Below, one piece after another: positions 28,899-36,833 of a DNA stretch of 64,000 bases (positions are counted from its first letter, which is position 1; each line of letters begins with the position of its first letter). The notes under the pieces were generated by a model. That model was not told the origin of the DNA, searched no databases, and saw nothing but the letters and a program-made list of their open reading frames with translations. The stretch spans positions 1-64,000 of the forward strand of contig JBLFWJ010000001.1 of NCBI GenBank assembly GCA_047611425.1, given 5' to 3'. The position numbers and the translations under genes are program-made. Origin of the DNA: JBLFWJ01 sp047611425. GTDB taxonomy: Bacteria; Bacteroidota; Bacteroidia; UBA10329.

Positions 28899-29576
28899 AT
28901 GAGACACAGAAAATCATTCAACCACTTAGGCCGTCAGGTTGGACACCGTAAGGCAATGTTGGCTAATATGGCGTCTTCGCTTATCCTACATAAGCGAATC
29001 AACACAACTGTTGCCAAGGCAAAAGCTTTGCGTCAATTTGTTGAGCCAATCATTTCTAAAGGAAAAGTTGACAGCACACATTCGCGAAGAATGGCGTTTA
29101 GTTACCTAAGAGACAAGTATGCAGTAACCGAATTGTTCGGTGATGTAGCTTCTAAGGTAGGCGACCGTCCAGGTGGATACACTCGAATCATTAAGATGAA
29201 CAACCGTTTAGGTGACAACGCTGCAATGGCGATCATCGAGTTGGTTGACTTCAACGATATGATTGTGAAGGAAGCTAAGTCTGGAACTGCTAAGAAAAAG
29301 CGAAGCCGTAGAGGTGCTGCTAAGAAAGCTGATCCTGCTGCTGCTGCTGCTCCAGCTGCTGAGGAAACTCTAGTTGAAGCTGCTCCAGAAGTAAAAGCTG
29401 AGGCACCTGCTCCAGTTGCTGAAGAGGCGAAGCCAGAAGTCAAAGCGGAAGCACCAGCTGCTGAAGCTCCAACCAAAGAAGAGAAGAAGGAAGAAGCAAA
29501 GGCTGATGAGGCTAAAGCTCCTGAGGCTAAGGCTGAAGAAAAGAAAGAAGACAATAAGGACGAGGATAAGAAGTAA
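28899..29576 (+). CDS. rplQ: 50S ribosomal protein L17 with long acidic/alanine tail
   Basis: 225 residues against about 120-130 in most bacteria. The first ~125 residues are a normal L17 ([20 protein letters not shown], then [19 protein letters not shown]). From about residue 130 a basic patch ([13 protein letters not shown]) leads to some 90 residues made almost only of A, E, K, P, V and D, with repeating units such as EVKAEAPAP and [13 protein letters not shown]. The tail is probably disordered; L17 is at the tunnel exit, so it could reach the nascent chain. Last gene of the super-operon, followed by a strong terminator. Confidence 0.95.
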   Translation: MRHRKSFNHLGRQVGHRKAMLANMASSLILHKRINTTVAKAKALRQFVEPIISKGKVDSTHSRRMAFSYLRDKYAVTELFGDVASKVGDRPGGYTRIIKMNNRLGDNAAMAIIELVDFNDMIVKEAKSGTAKKKRSRRGAAKKADPAAAAAPAAEETLVEAAPEVKAEAPAPVAEEAKPEVKAEAPAAEAPTKEEKKEEAKADEAKAPEAKAEEKKEDNKDEDKK

Positions 29577-29597
29577 TTCTTTTTACCCTTTAAAAGA

Positions 29598-29635
29598 AAA
29601 AAGCCCCTTCCGCCTCAGGCGGAAGGGGCTTTTTG
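29598..29635 (+). terminator. Terminator of the ribosomal super-operon
   Basis: A perfect stem (AAGCCCCTTCCGCC / GGCGGAAGGGGCTT) with a three-base loop TCA, flanked by A and T runs, 22 bases after the rplQ stop. One of the strongest hairpins in the window. Confidence 0.92.
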
Positions 29636-29768
29636 TTATTTGTGATGTATATTCGAAATATGGTTCGAGTGATTCTATTGGGGGTGTTTTAGGTGTTTTT
29701 AAATGGACACCGCATTAGTCATAGAAACCATTGTCGGCAGATACAACGCTGGAAAGAGTAAACGTACG

Positions 29769-30483
29769 ATGACCTCAGACAATCTGAATTTAGCATTACG
29801 AGTTACATTTTTTGTCTTGTTCTCATTCATCTGCTCAGATTCCTTTGGCCAAAATTGGTTTAAAGCCTTTGAAGACCGTGACTATGTCGCCCTGCAAAGG
29901 CACATCGACAAGGGTAGAAACATTGACAGGGTTAATGACCAAGGAGTATTTGCTCTGTGGCTTGCTACCACCAAAGCAGATACAGTAATGATGAAGTTTC
30001 TCCTAGGTAATGGCGCAAACCCTAATTTTTCGACTAAAAAGAGTTCAGCGCCATTGGTTTTTTGTGCTCAAGAGGGCAACATGACACCCGCGCGCATACT
30101 CATTGCATACAATGCGAATGTGGAATTCACTCAAAACCTTCACAAGTTGTCCCCCATGAGGCAAGCCGTTCAAAATGGTTAAATATTTCCTCAAGAATGC
30201 GGCAGACGTGGACATTTTGGATGAAAGGAACATGTCTCCTTTGTTCCTAGCTAGTCAAAAGGGGTTTAAAGATATTGTTGAGATTCTTGTAGAGAACGGG
30301 GCTGAAGTCAATTTAAAGGACATTTATGGCGAAACAGCTCTATTCAAGGCCTGCAGACTTGGGAGAAAGGATATAATTGATTTTCTCATATCAAATGGCG
30401 CTGAGAAAAGATTGGTAAATATTAATGGTGCCAGCCTTTCCGATGTTGCTAAATTGAATGGTTATGAAATGTACGTTGACTAA
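29769..30483 (+). pseudogene. Ankyrin-repeat protein, broken by a small deletion/frameshift
   Basis: Two reading frames (29769-30182 and 30175-30483) together encode about six ankyrin repeats after a signal peptide (LALRVTFFVLFSFICSDSFG). The first ends in mid-repeat at SPMRQAVQNG-stop; the second opens at MVKYFLKNAADVDILDE, which is the next part of the same repeat. A normal repeat would have about three residues (such as NxE) between NG and MV. The join AATGGTTAAATA would arise if DNA between two AATGGT copies were lost, leaving the frame shifted. The upstream in-frame ATG at 29703 adds 22 residues before the signal peptide and is less likely. Secreted ankyrin proteins are common in this phylum; function unknown. 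Sequencing error is the alternative. Confidence 0.75.
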
Positions 30484-30513
30484 TCCAATAAAAACGCTTC
30501 CTATCAAAGCCTA

Positions 30514-30579
30514 ATGCCAATTGAAGTACAGTTTAAAGATGGCAGTGTAGTGGTAGAGCGGTTGGTTGTGCAGCGGTGA
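30514..30579 (+). other. Short coding-like remnant, unknown
   Basis: A 21-codon stretch (MPIEVQFKDGSVVVERLVVQ) has protein-like composition and resembles the C-terminal beta strands of M1-type aminopeptidases. It is too short to stand alone and directly abuts the first palindromic repeat cluster. It may be a gene remnant; weak evidence. Confidence 0.2.
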
Positions 30580-30588
30580 GCTTACTCC

Positions 30589-30687
30589 GGTCAGGTCGAG
30601 TGATTTTGCGAAGCAAAATTGTATCGAGACCCTTGGGAGGAAACGCTTCTCGAGACACCTCCGCTTCGCTGCGGCACTCGAAGTGAC
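30589..30687. repeat. REP-like palindromic element pair, left of the GIY-YIG gene
   Basis: Two units. Unit B (30589-30631) read on the minus strand is GGTCTCGATACA, a hairpin ATTTTGC-TTC-GCAAAAT, then CACTCGACCTGACC. Unit A (30646-30687) on the plus strand is CTTCTCGAGACA, a hairpin CCGC-TTCG-CTGCGG, then CACTCGAAGTGAC. Both have the same plan (TCTCGATACA arm, variable hairpin, CACTCGA arm) in opposite orientation, so the pair is a larger inverted repeat like bacterial interspersed mosaic elements. Confidence 0.75.
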
Positions 30688-30699
30688 ACCTGAAGCAAG

Positions 30700-30993
30700 C
30701 TATTGATCAAAGTGTTTCTTCGATAAAAGGGGAAGTTCCTCGTAGTGACCCTTAATCAATGCCAACTTCTTTTTTCTTGACCATTTTTTCAGTTGCTTCT
30801 CAAACTGAATCGCCTTTTCTGGTGCGTTGAACATTTGCTGATAGACCAAGGTCAGGGGCCTTCTGGAAAAAGTGTAACAAGAAGGGTTTAAGCCACTTTC
30901 ATGTTCTTCCAATCGTCTTTGAATATTGTTTGTGACGCCTGTGTAGAAGCTTTGGTCTTTGCATTCAAGGATGTAGACGAACATGAACTTCAT
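30700..30993 (-). CDS. Small GIY-YIG nuclease-family protein
   Basis: 97 residues from ATG 30993 (MKFMFVYILECKDQSFYTGV). A longer frame back to 31083 would run through a palindromic repeat, so the shorter start is preferred. The GIY-YIG core is visible as VYIL (residues 6-9) and YTGVT (17-21), followed by the conserved arginine in NIQRRLEEHESG and a late EKQLKKWSRKKKLALI helix; this is the YhbQ/UPF0213-like single-domain form. These are predicted metal-dependent DNA nucleases of unknown biological role. The gene is bracketed by five palindromic elements of one family within 160 bases on either side (see findings). Confidence 0.85.
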   Translation of the reverse strand: MKFMFVYILECKDQSFYTGVTNNIQRRLEEHESGLNPSCYTFSRRPLTLVYQQMFNAPEKAIQFEKQLKKWSRKKKLALIKGHYEELPLLSKKHFDQ

Positions 30994-31009
30994 GAATGAA
31001 AGGTATAGA

Positions 31010-31148
31010 CTTCTCGATACACCTCCACTTCGTTCCGGCACTCGAAGTGACGCCCGGTCAGGTCGAGTGATTTTGCAGAGCAAAATTGTATCGAGACCGT
31101 TGTGTGAGGAAGGACTTCTCGATACTCGCTTCGCGAACTCGAAGTGAC
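31010..31148. repeat. REP-like palindromic element cluster, right of the GIY-YIG gene
   Basis: Three units in A-B-A order. A2 (31010-31051) and A3 (31115-31148, shorter) read CTTCTCGATAC...ACTCGAAGTGAC on the plus strand; B2 (31056-31098) is an almost exact copy of B1 to the left, differing mainly in its loop (GCAGAGC versus GCGAAGC). The cluster runs from just before the GIY-YIG start to 16 bases before the stop of the ABC-F gene. Confidence 0.75.
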
Positions 31149-31163
31149 GATTATGAAGTCCCC

Positions 31164-33029
31164 TTACTCCGAATACTCACTTAGCTCCAACCACCTCAAT
31201 TCCTTTTCCTCCAGTTTGGCAGTAACGGTTTCCAGTTCTTGGGCAAGTTCCATCAGCTTTTCATGGTCGGCTTCAACGAGTAGCTTTCCATTCAAATCAA
31301 CCTTCTGGGCTTCCAGCTTGGGTATGTCTACCTCCAATAGGCCAAACTCCCGCTTTTCATTAAAGCCCATTTTCTTTTTGTCCGCGTAACTCTCGGCAGC
31401 CTTTGGCTGTAGGGCCTTGGCCGTTGCCTCTTCCTTCTCGGTCTTATCCTGTTGCGCCTTCCAGACGGTGTACTGGCTATACGTACCTGGGAAGTCCTTT
31501 ATCTTCCCATTGCCCTCAAACACAAAAAGGTGGTCGCTCAACTTATTCATGAAATGACGGTCGTGCGTCACGATAACCAAACAGCCTTCATATTCTTCCA
31601 AGAATTCCTCCAGTACATTAAGGGTAAGGAGGTCGAGGTCGTTGGTTGGCTCATCCAGAATTAGGAAATTCGGATTGGCCATTAGTACTGTAAGTAGGTA
31701 GAGTCGCTTGCGTTCTCCACCACTCAGTTTGTTTACGCGTTGAAAATGCGAACTCCTTGGAAAGAGGAACCGCTCCAACATCTGCGCAGCCGATATGGTC
31801 TTGCCTTTTTTAAGGGGGATGAACTCGGCAATGTCGGTGATGACCTCCTTCATCCGTTTGTCCTCCTTCAGCTTCATGCCTTCCTGTCCGAAGTACCCGA
31901 ACTTAACCGTGTCTCCAATTACAACCTTGCCGCCATCTGGTTCTTCCTCACCAATAATCATCTTCAAAAAGGTGGACTTACCCGACCCATTGAATCCCAC
32001 AATGGCCATCCGCTCCCTATGTTGGAACTTGTAGTCCAGCCCATCTAGGATTATCTTATCCCCATACTGCTTCTTTACTTTGTGCAGCTCCACGATCTTA
32101 CCACCCAGTCGTTCTAGGCTGATTTCCAACTTCAACTCATCCCTTTTTAGATTGGTCTTGGCTGTTTTCTCTACATCGTAAAACGCACCTTCTCTCGACT
32201 TAGACTTGGTGGTTCGTGCCTTTGGCATCCTACGCATCCAGTCCAGTTCCTTTCTATAAAGATTCTGTGCCTTATCAACATTGGCCTTCTGTACGTCTTC
32301 CCTGTTCGATTTATTCTCAAGGTAAAACGAGTAGTTGCCCTTGTGTCGGTAGATCTGGCTGTCCTCCAATTCTAGGATGTTGTCACACACCCGATCAAGG
32401 AAAACCCGATCGTGCGTTACCATTAGTAAGGTTCGGTCGGCCGTATTCAAGAACTTCTCCAGCCATTCGATCATTTGAAGATCCAAATGGTTGGTTGGCT
32501 CATCCAGTATGATCAAGTCGGGTTCATCAACCAGCAGCTTGGCCAAAGCGACACGCTTTCTCTGACCTCCGGATAACGTTCCGGTCGGTTGATCCAGATC
32601 GGTAATGTTTAGTTTTCCGAGTACCTCTTTAATAGTGCTTTCCAGATTCCATGCATTCAGGCTGTCCATTTTATTGAAAGCAGCCTGATAAGCTTTGTCG
32701 TCATCTGGATTAAGCAGACACTTCTCGTAATCCCGAACTGCCTTCATGCGCTCATCCTCTGCGTTCAGAATGGCATTCATAACACTTAAGTCCTTAGGGA
32801 ACTGTGGGTCCTGTTGCAGGAAACCCATTCGGAGTTCTCGCCTTTTGACTACTTCACCAGCCTCAGGCGGTTCAAGGCCTGCAATGATGTTCAGTAATGA
32901 AGTCTTTCCGGTTCCATTTCGGGCAACCAGCGCCACTTTCTGTCCTTTGGAAATTCCGAAGCACAAATCTTCAAAAAGCACGCGTTCACCATAGGATCGC
33001 TTTAGATTCTCTACTGAGAGGTAGTTCAA
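31164..33029 (-). CDS. ABC-F family ATPase (Uup-like)
   Basis: About 621 residues with two ABC ATPase domains on one chain and no membrane segments, the ABC-F layout. First domain: Walker A GTGKTSLL, signature TLSGGQRKRVALA, Walker B LIILDEPTNHLD; second: GSGKSTFLKM, KLSGGERKRLYLL, FLILDEPTNDLDL. A C-terminal coiled coil (about the last 80 residues) resembles Uup. Members act on ribosomes or at DNA branch points; Uup favours the latter. The start is uncertain: the TTG at 33029 gives MNYLSVENLKRSYGERVLF, matching the family, while an ATG at 33086 adds 19 residues with no family match. Confidence 0.88.
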   Translation of the reverse strand: MNYLSVENLKRSYGERVLFEDLCFGISKGQKVALVARNGTGKTSLLNIIAGLEPPEAGEVVKRRELRMGFLQQDPQFPKDLSVMNAILNAEDERMKAVRDYEKCLLNPDDDKAYQAAFNKMDSLNAWNLESTIKEVLGKLNITDLDQPTGTLSGGQRKRVALAKLLVDEPDLIILDEPTNHLDLQMIEWLEKFLNTADRTLLMVTHDRVFLDRVCDNILELEDSQIYRHKGNYSFYLENKSNREDVQKANVDKAQNLYRKELDWMRRMPKARTTKSKSREGAFYDVEKTAKTNLKRDELKLEISLERLGGKIVELHKVKKQYGDKIILDGLDYKFQHRERMAIVGFNGSGKSTFLKMIIGEEEPDGGKVVIGDTVKFGYFGQEGMKLKEDKRMKEVITDIAEFIPLKKGKTISAAQMLERFLFPRSSHFQRVNKLSGGERKRLYLLTVLMANPNFLILDEPTNDLDLLTLNVLEEFLEEYEGCLVIVTHDRHFMNKLSDHLFVFEGNGKIKDFPGTYSQYTVWKAQQDKTEKEEATAKALQPKAAESYADKKKMGFNEKREFGLLEVDIPKLEAQKVDLNGKLLVEADHEKLMELAQELETVTAKLEEKELRWLELSEYSE

Positions 33030-33112
33030 TTGGAGGTAGGAGTATTGAGTACGGTGTACTCGGATTAAGCCGCGAAGATCGCTCATTAATGCAACAATCA
33101 GGCTTGTCTATA

Positions 33113-33143
33113 TTTGATAAATATGGACAATTCGTTATCTTCG
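33113..33143 (+). promoter_or_regulatory. Promoter of the parDE-like operon
   Basis: TTTG at 33113-33116, 19 bases, TATCTTCG at 33136-33143: the Bacteroidota spacing with a 7/8 -7 element. Start of transcription near 33150, 16 bases before the antitoxin ATG. The antitoxin's ribbon-helix-helix domain would be expected to bind around here. Confidence 0.55.
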
Positions 33144-33165
33144 AGTTCTACAAATTGAACGAACC

Positions 33166-33402
33166 ATGAATATCAGCTTCACTAAAAAGCAAGAAGATTA
33201 TATCGCATCACAAGTAGCAACTGGAGATTTTCAGAATGCAAGTGAGGTAGTGAGAGACGCCATGCGGCTCCATTTGCATTACAGGCATAAGATGTTGGAA
33301 GAATTGCGAGCAGCTATTGACGAAGGATTAAATAGCCCAGTTTCTGACAAGACAATGGATGACATTCTTCAGGAACAACGGGCCAAGTATAGCAAGAAGT
33401 GA
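33166..33402 (+). CDS. parD: ParD-family (CC2985-type) antitoxin
   Basis: 78 residues. The N-terminal ribbon-helix-helix DNA-binding part reads MNISFTKKQEDYIASQVATG and GDFQNASEVVRDAMRLH (about 20-36), the standard type II ParD pattern; the charged C-terminus would wrap the toxin. It should neutralise the following ParE and repress the shared promoter. The stop TGA overlaps the toxin GTG start (GTGA). Confidence 0.88.
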   Translation: MNISFTKKQEDYIASQVATGDFQNASEVVRDAMRLHLHYRHKMLEELRAAIDEGLNSPVSDKTMDDILQEQRAKYSKK

Positions 33403-33701
33403 GTGGTTACCAGCTTAGCCTAAGAGCTGTAACAGATATTGAGGAAATATTTCAATTTTCGGTTCTCGCGTTTGGCTTATCTCAAGCTGAAAAGTACCAT
33501 GCCGAACTTGAAAATGTGTTTGCCACGATTGCTTCAGATAACAGGATTGGAAAAACGAGGAGTGAATTACGAATTGGTCTTAGAAGCTTTGCCTACAGAA
33601 ACCACATAGTCTTCTATAAGATTCTAAAAGATGGGATATTTATATCAAGAGTGCTCCATGGAAGTAAAGATTTGCCAGAGCAATATTTTGGAGATATCTA
33701 G
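33399..33701 (+). CDS. parE: ParE/RelE-family toxin
   Basis: 100 residues from GTG 33399, overlapping the antitoxin by four bases. It has the ParE pattern: LSLRAVTDIEEIFQFSVLAF at the N-terminus, GKTRSELRIGLRSFAYRNHI (about 52-71) and IVFYKILKDGIFISRVLHG, ending with the usual HGSKD. ParE proteins poison DNA gyrase; RelE relatives cut mRNA on the ribosome, and the family fold alone cannot decide, although pairing with a ParD-type antitoxin favours ParE. Confidence 0.88.
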   Translation: MSGYQLSLRAVTDIEEIFQFSVLAFGLSQAEKYHAELENVFATIASDNRIGKTRSELRIGLRSFAYRNHIVFYKILKDGIFISRVLHGSKDLPEQYFGDI

Positions 33702-33712
33702 TCCCTACATAA

Positions 33713-36514
33713 CTATCTGAGTTTTCCTTTTAAAGCAGCGGCTGTATATGAGCCTTTCACTTCCATCAATTCCTCTGGTGTTCCCTGGAAGAGGACTTCC
33801 CCACCACGGTCTCCACCTTCGGGGCCAAGATCGATTAGATGATCGGCACACTTGATCACATCAGGATGATGCTCAATCAACACAATTGTGTGTCCTCGGT
33901 CGATCAATGCATAGAACGAGGCAAGCAATTTATTGATGTCATGAAAGTGCAGGCCAGTTGTGGGTTCGTCAAAGATGAACATGGTTTTGCCTGCACTTTT
34001 TCCTTTCGCAAGGAAGTAGGCCAGTTTGATTCGCTGGGCTTCACCGCCAGAAAGCGTATTCGAAGATTGTCCCAAACTCACGTAGCCAAGGCCGACATCT
34101 TGCAACGGTTGTAGCTTCTTGGCCACTTTAGGTTCAAACTTGCCAAAGAAGGCAATGGCATTGTCAACGGTCATGTCAAGCACATCGGCAATACTCTTAC
34201 CTTGAAACTCGGCTTCGAGTACATCCGACTTAAATCGTCTTCCATTGCAGTTATCGCACTTCATTACGATGTCTGCCATAAACTGCATCTCAATCCGAAC
34301 CACACCTTCTCCTTCACACACATCGCAGCGGCCACCAGCTACATTAAAAGAGAAATGCTTTGGTTTGAATCCGTGTCCTTTGGAAACGGGTAGCTCCGAA
34401 TACAAAGCCCGAATCTCATCGTATGCCTTTATATAGGTAACAGGATTACTTCGAGATGATCGGCCGATCGGGTTTTGATCTACAAATTCTACATCCGAGA
34501 TGCTATCCAATTGCCCATCCAATCGTTCGAATTGTCCGGTCTTTCCACCAAAACCACCCAAGTGCCGTTTCAGAGCAGGGTGGAGGATATTCCGAACAAT
34601 GGTGCTCTTGCCAGAACCACTAACTCCCGTAATCACGCTCATGGCGTTCAGAGGAAAACTGACGTTCACATTTTTCAAGTTGTGCTCTCGAGCGCCTAAA
34701 ACATGAATGACACCTTTGCCGGGTCTACGCTTTTCTGGAACGGGAATTTCCATTGCACCGCTCAGGTATTTAGCCGTCAGGGTTGTTCCGTCTTTGTCGA
34801 TTTCCTTTCTGGTTCCAGTAAACACGACTTCGCCACCAAGCGTGCCGGCTTCAGGGCCCATATCAATGATCAGATCAGCTGCGTCCATGATGTCCTCATC
34901 ATGCTCCACAACAATTACAGTATTACCAAGGTCACGAAGTCGTTCGAGGATAGAGATCAATCGCTCGGTATCTCTAGAATGAAGGCCGATACTCGGTTCA
35001 TCCAATATGTACATGGATCCTACCAAGCTACTCCCGAGGGAAGAAGCAAGGTTTATCCGTTGTGATTCTCCACCGGAAAGAGAGTTGGAAAGTCTATTCA
35101 GAGTAAGGAAGCCTAATCCGACATCATCCAAATAGCCAAGTCGTGATTTGATTTCAGTCATTAACCGTTTGGCTATTTCCTTTTCCGTTTTGTCCAAATC
35201 AAGGTTATTGAAAAATGGAATGAGCCTTTCAATGGGGATTAGGAGTAGTTCAGAAATGCTCTTGCCACCAATTTTCACGTAGTTGGCATCTTGTCTCAAG
35301 CGTGTTCCATCACATTCTGGGCAGTCCGTTCTTCCGCGGTATCGCGAAAGCATAACCCGATATTGAATCTTGTAGCTCTTTGCTTCCACCATTTTGAAGA
35401 AAGCGTTCAACCCACGGAAATGCTCGTTTCCTGTCCAAAGCAATTTGGACTCCAAGGCACTCAATTCATATATAGGACGATGTATGGGAAAGTCAAACTT
35501 GGCCGCATTCATAATCAGCTCTTCTCTCCACTTACCCATGGATTCACCTTTCCAGCAAACAATCCCTTCCTCGTAAACACTCTTAGCTCGATCTGGAATC
35601 ACTAGATCCTGATCAATACCGATTACGCTTCCGAATCCTTCGCAACGCTTACAAGCACCATAAGGATTATTGAACGAGAACAAGTCAGCGGTTGGCGGTT
35701 CGAATTCCATTCCATCCGCCTCGAAGCGGGTAGAGAAGGAGCGAGGCTCGATTCCTTTGCCTCCATCAATTAATACCAAACAATGGTCATGGCCTTCTTT
35801 GAGGCAATTGTCAACGGCATCCACAATTCGCGTTTCAAGATCCTCGTCATCCTTTCGGACAACCAATCTGTCAATCATAACGTCCAATTCTGAATCTTCA
35901 AACTTGGCTTTTGGGTCAATGTCGTCCAATCGTTGGACTTCACCATTTAGGCGAATCCGGTCGTTTCCTTGGTTTTGAAGCGTGGAGATTCTCAATGACA
36001 TCTCTTCAGCCTTAAACTTGCCTAATGGCGCAAACAGCATCATTTTCGAGCCGTCATCTACTTTCAATAACTCCTTAGTAATCGTAGAAGCCGTGTGCTT
36101 CTTCACTTGATTCCCGGAAATAGGGGAAAACGTTCGGCCAATTCGAGCATACAGCAATTTGATGTAGTCGTAAATCTCTGTACTCGTACCTACAGTACTT
36201 CTAGGATTACGCGTGTTTACTTTCTGGTCTATCGCAATTGCAGGGGCAATTCCAGTAATTCGATCTACTTCTGGCTTGTCAATCTTGCCCATAAACTGTC
36301 GGGCATAAGAAGACAGACTCTCCACATATCGTCTTTGTCCTTCGGCATAAAGCGTATCAAATGCCAATGATGATTTACCTGATCCAGACAATCCTGTGAT
36401 CACCACCAGCTGCCCATGAGGAATTTTTACGCTAATATTTTTAAGATTATGAACCCTTGCACCAGTAATTTCAATCACATCTGGCACAGAAATGGTGGGT
36501 TGTTCATCGATCAT
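33713..36514 (-). CDS. uvrA: Excinuclease ABC subunit A
   Basis: 933 residues, normal length. UvrA scans DNA for bulky lesions with UvrB in nucleotide excision repair. Two ABC modules are present: GLSGSGKSSLAFDTLYAEGQ (about 43-62) with the later signature LSGGESQRINLA, and GVSGSGKSTIVRNIL with LSGGEAQRIKLA and FIFDEPTTGLH. Zinc sites: DCPECDGTRL, CDVCEGEG and CDNCNGRRF are intact, but the first site has only ACKRCEGFG; the partner CxxC that precedes it in E. coli UvrA is replaced by FEADGMEF. Expressed away from the ECF sigma gene. Identification is secure. Confidence 0.96.
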   Translation of the reverse strand: MIDEQPTISVPDVIEITGARVHNLKNISVKIPHGQLVVITGLSGSGKSSLAFDTLYAEGQRRYVESLSSYARQFMGKIDKPEVDRITGIAPAIAIDQKVNTRNPRSTVGTSTEIYDYIKLLYARIGRTFSPISGNQVKKHTASTITKELLKVDDGSKMMLFAPLGKFKAEEMSLRISTLQNQGNDRIRLNGEVQRLDDIDPKAKFEDSELDVMIDRLVVRKDDEDLETRIVDAVDNCLKEGHDHCLVLIDGGKGIEPRSFSTRFEADGMEFEPPTADLFSFNNPYGACKRCEGFGSVIGIDQDLVIPDRAKSVYEEGIVCWKGESMGKWREELIMNAAKFDFPIHRPIYELSALESKLLWTGNEHFRGLNAFFKMVEAKSYKIQYRVMLSRYRGRTDCPECDGTRLRQDANYVKIGGKSISELLLIPIERLIPFFNNLDLDKTEKEIAKRLMTEIKSRLGYLDDVGLGFLTLNRLSNSLSGGESQRINLASSLGSSLVGSMYILDEPSIGLHSRDTERLISILERLRDLGNTVIVVEHDEDIMDAADLIIDMGPEAGTLGGEVVFTGTRKEIDKDGTTLTAKYLSGAMEIPVPEKRRPGKGVIHVLGAREHNLKNVNVSFPLNAMSVITGVSGSGKSTIVRNILHPALKRHLGGFGGKTGQFERLDGQLDSISDVEFVDQNPIGRSSRSNPVTYIKAYDEIRALYSELPVSKGHGFKPKHFSFNVAGGRCDVCEGEGVVRIEMQFMADIVMKCDNCNGRRFKSDVLEAEFQGKSIADVLDMTVDNAIAFFGKFEPKVAKKLQPLQDVGLGYVSLGQSSNTLSGGEAQRIKLAYFLAKGKSAGKTMFIFDEPTTGLHFHDINKLLASFYALIDRGHTIVLIEHHPDVIKCADHLIDLGPEGGDRGGEVLFQGTPEELMEVKGSYTAAALKGKLR

Positions 36515-36833
36515 TCGGTTAATATCTGTTAATTGGGTAAATCGTTAGAACTGAAACAAATCAAGCGCTAACTTGTTGACTATCAGTTTGAATAGTTGCT
36601 TTTAGTAGCTTTTGAAGAGTATAAATGTTGTTGCAATTGCCTGCAAAAGTAGCCAAACGGGTAACCGCCAATGATAGTAATGAGTAAGTTTGTTTAAGCA
36701 ACCTGAAAATAATATCGCGTTCATACAATAAGCGCAAAAAGGTCGCGTTAAATCATACATCAACCAGATAAATCAATCGCCATAAGCAAAAGTTCTACTC
36801 TAACTATTTATTCACCATCTAAAGAGGAGAACC
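36515..36833. other. Intergenic region between uvrA and the ECF sigma gene
   Basis: About 320 bases holding the promoters of two divergent genes. I find no full TTTG-N19-TAnnTTTG pair in either direction; TAGCTTTTG at about 36606-36614 on the plus strand is the nearest -7-like word. A clear Shine-Dalgarno AAAGAGGAG (36821-36829) precedes the sigma gene. No ORF, tRNA or hairpin RNA seen. Confidence 0.5.
36821..36829 (+). promoter_or_regulatory. Strong Shine-Dalgarno site of the ECF sigma gene
   Basis: AAAGAGGAG ends four bases before the ATG at 36834. Most genes in this window have no such site, so this start is unusually strong for the genome. Confidence 0.6.

Noticed and set aside
29102..29554. 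Alanine/serine-rich minus-strand ORF of 150 residues over rplQ
   Set aside because: It is the reverse reading of the repetitive L17 tail; low complexity produces the open frame.
30994..31083. Longer start for the GIY-YIG protein
   Set aside because: It would translate a palindromic repeat (RASLRVPERSGGVSRS); ATG 30993 gives the normal N-terminus.
30589..31148. CRISPR array
   Set aside because: Repeats are palindromic, differently oriented and not evenly spaced, and there are no cas genes.
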